Of a stretch of DNA of 64,000 bases, positions 58,386 to 64,000 are shown one piece after another (position 1 is the first letter of the stretch; each line of letters starts with the position of its first letter). This stretch comes from Nymphaea colorata (lineage: Eukaryota; Streptophyta; Magnoliopsida; Nymphaeales; Nymphaeaceae): positions 11,714,505-11,778,504 of the forward strand of contig NC_045140.1 in the NCBI RefSeq assembly GCF_008831285.2, read 5' to 3'. The position numbers were made by a program, and so were the translations under genes. Below the pieces are notes generated by a model. The model saw only the letters and a list, made by a program, of their open reading frames with translations, was not told the DNA's origin and searched no databases.

Positions 58386-60474
58386 ACTCCATGTATTTGG
58401 AAAAATACGATCATTCTCTGTGGTGGTTCAGAAAAATCACTTGTTCTGTTCTTATTTATTTCAAGAATCCAGATTTCTAATGTCTTGGAAAAGCCCAATG
58501 TTGAAGAACTTTGAAAATCTAAAAGAAACCCAAGTTCGATTTTTCCATGCACACAAATACACAGATTGACTTGTGTTGCTTTGGCTGTTCACAAGCAGCA
58601 ACTAAAGAACTTGTGCATGCTAAAGATTAACATCTTTTTGCCCCCTTTTGAGGAAAAGGGGTCAATCCCAGGAAAGCCAATTGAGGAGTCCATGTGCAAG
58701 CAATCCGGAACAGGACAAGTCCAGCATCGGTACGTAACAAAGAATTTATACATAAACTGGCATTCCTCACAAATTGCAACGATGGTGTTATAGTGTGCAG
58801 ATTGTAGCTTCTAAAAATTTATAGAAAAATATCCCCAAAGAGGCTTTATATTTGTAGAAGGAAAATCAAAAGTTAGCGAAAAAGGAGCACAAAGAACATA
58901 AAGTAAATCGACAAATGTCAGCTGATTAGATTGTCGAGTGCAGGATAAGAAACAACCGCATTAACAGACTCCTCAAGAGGTTTTATCACGGCCAACAAAA
59001 ACACAAAAAGCACTTTTTATGAAAACAAATAATAAAGACCCAAATAGACAGTTCACCACCATGACCTTGCAAAGTGAAGTTCAGACTATAATCACAAGCT
59101 GAAAAGAGAAGCAGGGAAAAAGGTTGTGGCTCAGGACTCCTTTGCATATTTGAAGCTTCATATCGCAGCACTGCCTCTCAACAGATTCCTCATAGGATGT
59201 CATTACTCCTAGAAATAAATTTGAAAACTGCCAACATCCTATATTAATCAACAAGAAGTTTGATTTAAATGAAATCATTCGATTAGAGAACATCTCTGGC
59301 TTTCGTGGCCGTACTGTTTATTGCATCATTAACAGACATAATGTAAAATATCATGTTTGTCATTGTAATATGGAAGCTCAGTGACCTTCAGTATCTCATT
59401 AGATCCTAGTTCACCTGATCGTGTGGCCCTCAAAAGAGTCAAGAGTATGCTGAATGTGAGGTCCAAGACAATCTTCCTGTTGTAGTCATCACAAATCAGT
59501 TTGGCTGAGAAACGAGAAATGAGATATGAGAACCTTGATGAATAAAATTTTTATCCTCAACATATCCCCAGTTAGCAAATTGACCAACCAATCTGTCAAT
59601 AAAGAAAATTGGGTCTTTCGGTTTAAGGTCAAGCAGATGAATGCACAAAAGCAGAGACGTGGGTTCACACAGCTTGGAAAAGAACATGGTAAATTAGGTA
59701 CCAAGGCGAGGGCTCGAGCGGAGGCTGCCAAAAGCTTTGGAATAAGTGAATAAACATATCTAGACTACTGAATCCATGAAAGGATATAATTTTTATAAAC
59801 GATTGGCTTCAAAAAAGTAATTGAAAAATCAAACGCAAGATGTTTAAGAAAATTAAGGGTAAACTTGCAAAGGCAACAAGGGGTTCATTTTAACTTTGTC
59901 ACCTCTCACTTCTCTTGTTCACAACACGAAAGGACCTGTAGGCAAAATGTGACGGTACAAGCTAATCCTTACCACATCATTGAGAACAGGAAAGCCATCC
60001 AAAAATAAAGATTCAATTGTATGGTTCAGGAATATGAGCCATAGAAGTCAAGGGACTGAAAAGATGTAGTCCAAGTCACCTTCTAAGAGGCAGAAGTACC
60101 CGCGTCAAAGCAACCTGCCATGGTGCAGGTATTGGATACTGCTTGTCCTAATTTTTGTGTTTTCTTTGGCATATTTTAGTAGTTTTTTATCTTATCAGAT
60201 ATTTTTTTATTTTTGTTCAGTAGTATATATTTTTGTAAATATGACCCATGGTCACAGAAAATGTGTTTTATTAAGAAAAACAGGTTAAAAAATGGAAAAA
60301 GGAAAAAAAAAAGCCAAGATGAAAAAGAGAGAAAAACACACATTTAATTCTGACATGGTTTGGCCGAGTTCAAGTAGATGTATCCAAACTTTCAAGAAAT
60401 TCCTTTGTCAATAAGACCACATGCTATAAGAATTGACAAAAAGGAAGCAAGTAAAAGGTGAAATAATAGAGAAC
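58386..60474. other. Intergenic, no gene recognised
   Basis: Open frames near 59,490-59,750 on both strands have no recognisable motif. Probably includes the 3' untranslated region of the maturase gene close to 60,474. Confidence 0.4.
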
Positions 60475-63005
60475 TCATCTTCTCAAAGCTCCAAAGTCAA
60501 CAGTTTGAAGAGAGATGTAACCCAGATACAGATCCCTTAGATGCTGCCTGCACAAGGATATCCGCTTCCCATTTAAGGCAGGATGAATTGCTGTGGCAAA
60601 CCCAGTCCTCCATGCTGGATGTTTCCCCTGTTCCTTGACATGCAGGGTGTATAGACCAGATCCTACGGCTGAACAACATGCAACGTGACAAATAGAAGAA
60701 CTTGACCTAGTCCCAACGGTAGCAAGAGAGAGCAAACAAAGTCCACTATTTGCACTTCCGTACATAACAGCCTCCTCACCTTCCTCGAACTGGAATTCTT
60801 TCAACATGATTACGTCTCCAGACTCTAGTTCCTGAGCTGATGGTATACTGCTGAGTTCTGTCTCAAACCTTTTCTCAATCTCCGTCTCTATTATCCGGTG
60901 CTTCACTGCTAGAGTTCTTACACAAGATTTTCTGATGCAATCACCTACAATGTTCATTACGTCTCCAAAATTTCTGCTGTCATTAAACCATCTATGCCAC
61001 CGCCTCACTAATCCTGCAAACCAAGTTACTATCTGATGGTCATCTTGCAGGACAAGGGCCCTGACACCTTGAGGAAATCCTGCCTTGTTGACTATTCCAT
61101 AACGCAAAAGACTCTTTGCTATCACATCAACTGGAGCAAATGAAGTTAACCTGCAATTTTTTGTATCTGCAGTGGTTGGTAATAGTGAACAAATAGCAGA
61201 GGTTTCTGATGAGATATACTCTTGGGCCTTCTGCTGAAAATTGTAAAATGAAATAATCAATTCTTCTGGTATTGCTGGTTCAACAATATATTTTGACAAC
61301 ACCTCTTCCTCATTGATTTCTGCTTTAGGAGACACGTCTTGAATCCAAACCTTGAGTAGGTATTTAAACCAATGGTCAGTTTTCATCCCAGGCTTCCGGA
61401 ACTGAGAAAATTTTCCCATCAACATACTGCTGTTGTTTTCTTGAACACCCTTGCTTTCTTTGATTTGTCTCAAAGAATGACCCAGCCACTTTTTCCCAAT
61501 TCTATAAATCCAATCATCCCACTGGTCTTGTTTCTGTGAAGCATATAAGTGGACTTTATCCTTTAGCTTGTGCACAGCGTGTAACGAACTACCTTCACTT
61601 GTACAATTTTGAACTATTAAACCAAGAAATTGCAGCTTCCACGTGTCAGATTTTGAAAATACTTCTGTTGCATCCACATCCAAGTGCAGTGATCCTTTAA
61701 GATAGCTCAGAATTTCATCCTTTATGCAAAAAGCAATTTCTCTACTACCATGAATGCAAACAAAAATCTCATCCATGTACCTGCACGCATGGATTCTTGG
61801 GAGAGTTTCTTCTCCTGCAACCACCTTGTCATGTCTCAGCTGTCGCCTGAACCACTCTCGCAACTTTGAGTGCTGGTTCACTTGAATGGTATTAGGATTC
61901 ACATCCAAGCACTCATATTTCAGGCACATTTTAAAAAATTCTTGGTCAAAAAGATCAAGATATATGTTCATTAATAATGGTGAGAGTGCTCCTTCTTGAG
62001 GAAGCCCTTGGCCTTTTGGATAACCACCAAATTCAAGGTTCAGAACTTGAGCTTCAAACATCGAGCAGAGCATACAAAAGAGAAGATCATCATTGATCTT
62101 TTCTTTCATTGAAGAAATAATTTTCTGCAAGATACATGAATCAACTGTTTTCTTTGTGAACAACATAAAACACCAATCTGGATCCCTGATCTCTTTGCAT
62201 ATGTATCTCATTGCTGATTTTTGCCCCCTTCCATTTCTGTAACCATGTGAAATTTTATGAAAATGACGCCTGTATACAACCTCCACAACCATCCGAATTG
62301 CCTCCAGTACAATTTTCAACTCTAGATTGGGAAGCACCAAATATTCTTGATTTGCTGTTCTTCGTGAAATCCTATATGTGTTAGCTTGCACATCAAATAC
62401 CCCAGATGCAAGTTGTTCCGCAATGGAGGCAAAACAGATACCGCTATCATTTGATGTTAACTGAATGTTTGAATTAAGTTTTATAGAATTATATGCATCT
62501 TCAAGGGTTTTTGGTTCTGCAATCACTTTTGCTATAAGGTCATAAAACTTCCCATCCAAGTATTGCTCTTTCACCCTCTTTTTTATGCGCTTCTCAATCA
62601 ACCTTTTGAGTTCCACCTGAGTTTGGTTTTTCCTTTCCACAGAAATTGAGCACTCTTCAGTGAGAGAGGCTAAGCTCTTTGCCAGGGATACAGGTGAAAC
62701 CTCTGTTCCACTAACATTTGTTTGATTTTTCCTTTCCACAGAAAATGAGCACTCTTCAGTCAGAGAGGCTAAGCTCTTCGCCAGGGATACAGGTGAAACC
62801 TCTGTTCCACTAACATTTGTTTGATTTTTCCTTTCCACAGAAAATGAGCACTCTTCAGTCAGAGAGGCTAAGCTCTTCGCCAGGGATACAGGTGAAACCT
62901 CTGTTGCACTAACATTTGTATTACTAACACTTTTAACATTGTCCCTGGATGCTCCAGCGGTAGAATAATAACCCACACTGATCTGGATACATTTGCAAGA
63001 TCTTA
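60475..63005 (-). CDS. nMAT3: Nuclear-encoded organellar group II intron maturase, nMAT3-like (main exon)
   Basis: Nuclear maturases enter mitochondria and help splice group II introns. The frame has the RT-derived fold at about residues 150-470 of the translated exon (GYRNGRGQKSAM, GLPQEGALSPLLMNIYLDLF, CRYMDEIFVCIHGS), then the maturase X region (PVDVIAKSLLRYGIVN, then WHRWFN). A Cys/His-rich end follows (ICHVACC, HPALNGKRISLCRQHLRDLY) and it closes with LGYISLQTVDFGA. The catalytic YADD is replaced by YMDE, so reverse transcription is not expected; CRYMDE and the terminus favour nMAT3 over nMAT4. The frame stays open to an acceptor at 63,006-63,007 with no ATG before the maturase region, so at least one 5' exon is missing. 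A phase-compatible candidate is 63,850-63,838, unproven. Three copies of a 33-residue unit occupy residues 25-121. Confidence 0.82.
62620..62925. repeat. 99-bp in-frame coding minisatellite in nMAT3
   Basis: Units start at 62,650, 62,749 and 62,848, spacing exactly 99 bases, and differ by only a few substitutions. Each encodes TEVSPVSLAKSLASLTEECS plus SVERKNQT-type sequence. A partial unit precedes the first. The near-identity shows a recent expansion between the transit region and the RT-like domain. Confidence 0.93.
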
Positions 63006-63007
63006 CT

Positions 63008-64000
63008 GTAGGAAAAAAGAAGGTTAAAAACTTTAAAATTTTAATAGACTAAAGCAAGAATTTTAGAAAAAAGAACAAAGAGGATAGTTTGCACTCTTGC
63101 AAAGGTAATACGTGAAGCACAAATATAACACTATTTACCAAAAAATATTACTTTCCTACATCATTCATGAGTATTGGGATACATCCGGAGAAGTCAATTA
63201 ACATGATGAAAATTGCAGCTCCACAAAGAGCAATATATTATTAGATAGGGAGATTTAGCTAGAGATGCAGAGTGAATTACATCACAAGGTGTTCAATTTA
63301 CGACGATCCATAACACATGTATCACTTCTAAAAATAACTAGGCATCATTGCAAATACTGTTCTCGGGCATTTATTCGTGAGATTTTTCTTAGGTAATAAT
63401 CATTCTTTTTCTTACAGGAAAATATTGGAAACTCAAAAAAAATAAAAAAATAAAAAAATAATAATAATAATAATAGAAGATTTATGAAATTTGAATTTTT
63501 CTTCTAATTTTCTTATAAAAATTTTACAAAATTCAAAGCAGTTGTTAAAATGTTAAAAGAAACCTCAAAGAATCAAAATATCTTAAAATTCTGAAAGAAA
63601 ACTAAAACACACAGAAAACAACGTGATATTTCCATTTTGGTGTTCTTTTGAAGTATCCTAGTTTCTTATCTTTTTTATCTTTTTTTTTTTCATTCTTTTG
63701 AAACAAACTACCGATACTTATGATAATGTAACCAAGATATCCAGTAAATATAGTGAGAAAAAGGCATAAGGCAGAGACTAATTTGCAACTGATATAATTC
63801 GAGAACACATAGAAGATGCAGGAGAAAGGAATTTTACCACATGATATCATAAAGTGTGTCTTTTAAGAGATTAAGCAGGTTATCAGTGTGCTCCTGTTAC
63901 TCTGCTGACTGCAACCATAATTTTATTTCAGTAACCCCAGAATGGAGGCTAACAATCTGTTGCCCATCTGTCAAGACTATAGCAGCTAAGGAAATAGTCA
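63008..64000. other. Probable first intron or upstream region of nMAT3
   Basis: AT-rich with an (AAT)n-like stretch at 63,458-63,474 and no conserved frame. One ATG (63,848-63,850, minus) followed by TATCATGTG and a GTAAAA donor would join the main exon in phase, giving a short basic start. A first exon beyond the window end is equally possible. Confidence 0.3.

Noticed and set aside
62974-62976. A start codon for the maturase at this point
   Set aside because: The triplet is GTG, not ATG, and the frame continues upstream to a splice acceptor, so the real start must be in another exon.

Overview
The window is nuclear DNA from a flowering plant. The evidence is multi-exon genes with GT..AG introns, plant-only families (type I MADS box, PLS-class PPR protein, WAT1-like transporter, nuclear group II intron maturase) and plant-type LTR retrotransposons and MITEs. 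I cannot name the species. I see no prokaryotic, organellar or viral genome segment.

Layout. 0-1.2 kb: nothing recognised. 1.24-9.5 kb: a broken Ty3/gypsy chromovirus remnant on the minus strand, with pol and chromodomain, then one LTR, then primer-binding site, then gag; this order is permuted or tandem-derived. 9.5-12 kb: no gene, one short inverted repeat. 11.96-19.47 kb (-): a complete nine-exon gene for a GEK1-type D-aminoacyl-tRNA deacylase. 19.5-27 kb: repeat-rich, with several MITEs, a CACTA end, a WAT1-like terminal exon, a MOS11-like exon fragment, and a large degenerate palindrome with a copia gag fragment at its axis. 27.19-32.89 kb (+): a young, apparently whole Ty1/copia element with a 5-bp target duplication, inserted in that palindrome. 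33.26-34.66 kb (-): the 5' exons of a WAT1-like pseudogene, whose last exon may be the one at 22.66-22.84 kb. 35.7-36.9 kb: a hAT-like MITE and the 3' end of an old copia element.

37.48-40.29 kb (+): SmD1, a core spliceosomal protein, four exons. 42.14-44.41 kb (+): an intronless PPR protein with an E-type C-terminus. 45.90-46.71 kb (+): an intronless M-alpha MADS-box gene behind a tandemly duplicated CT-rich leader. 49.0 and 50.1 kb (-): two identical tRNA-Val(UAC) genes in a local duplication, followed by a probable SINE. 53.04-55.11 kb (-): a CFIm68/CPSF6-like RNA-binding protein. 60.48-63.0 kb (-): a nuclear organelle-intron maturase, most like nMAT3, with a 33-residue segment present three times near its N-terminus.

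Several host genes act in RNA metabolism (SmD1 in splicing, CFIm68-like in 3'-end processing, nMAT3 and PPR in organelle RNA maturation, GEK1 and tRNA-Val in translation). They are separate transcription units on both strands, and I see no sign of co-regulation. I found no convincing undescribed system. The points most worth checking are the nMAT3 coding minisatellite, the permuted gypsy copy, the palindrome, and the split WAT1-like pseudogene.
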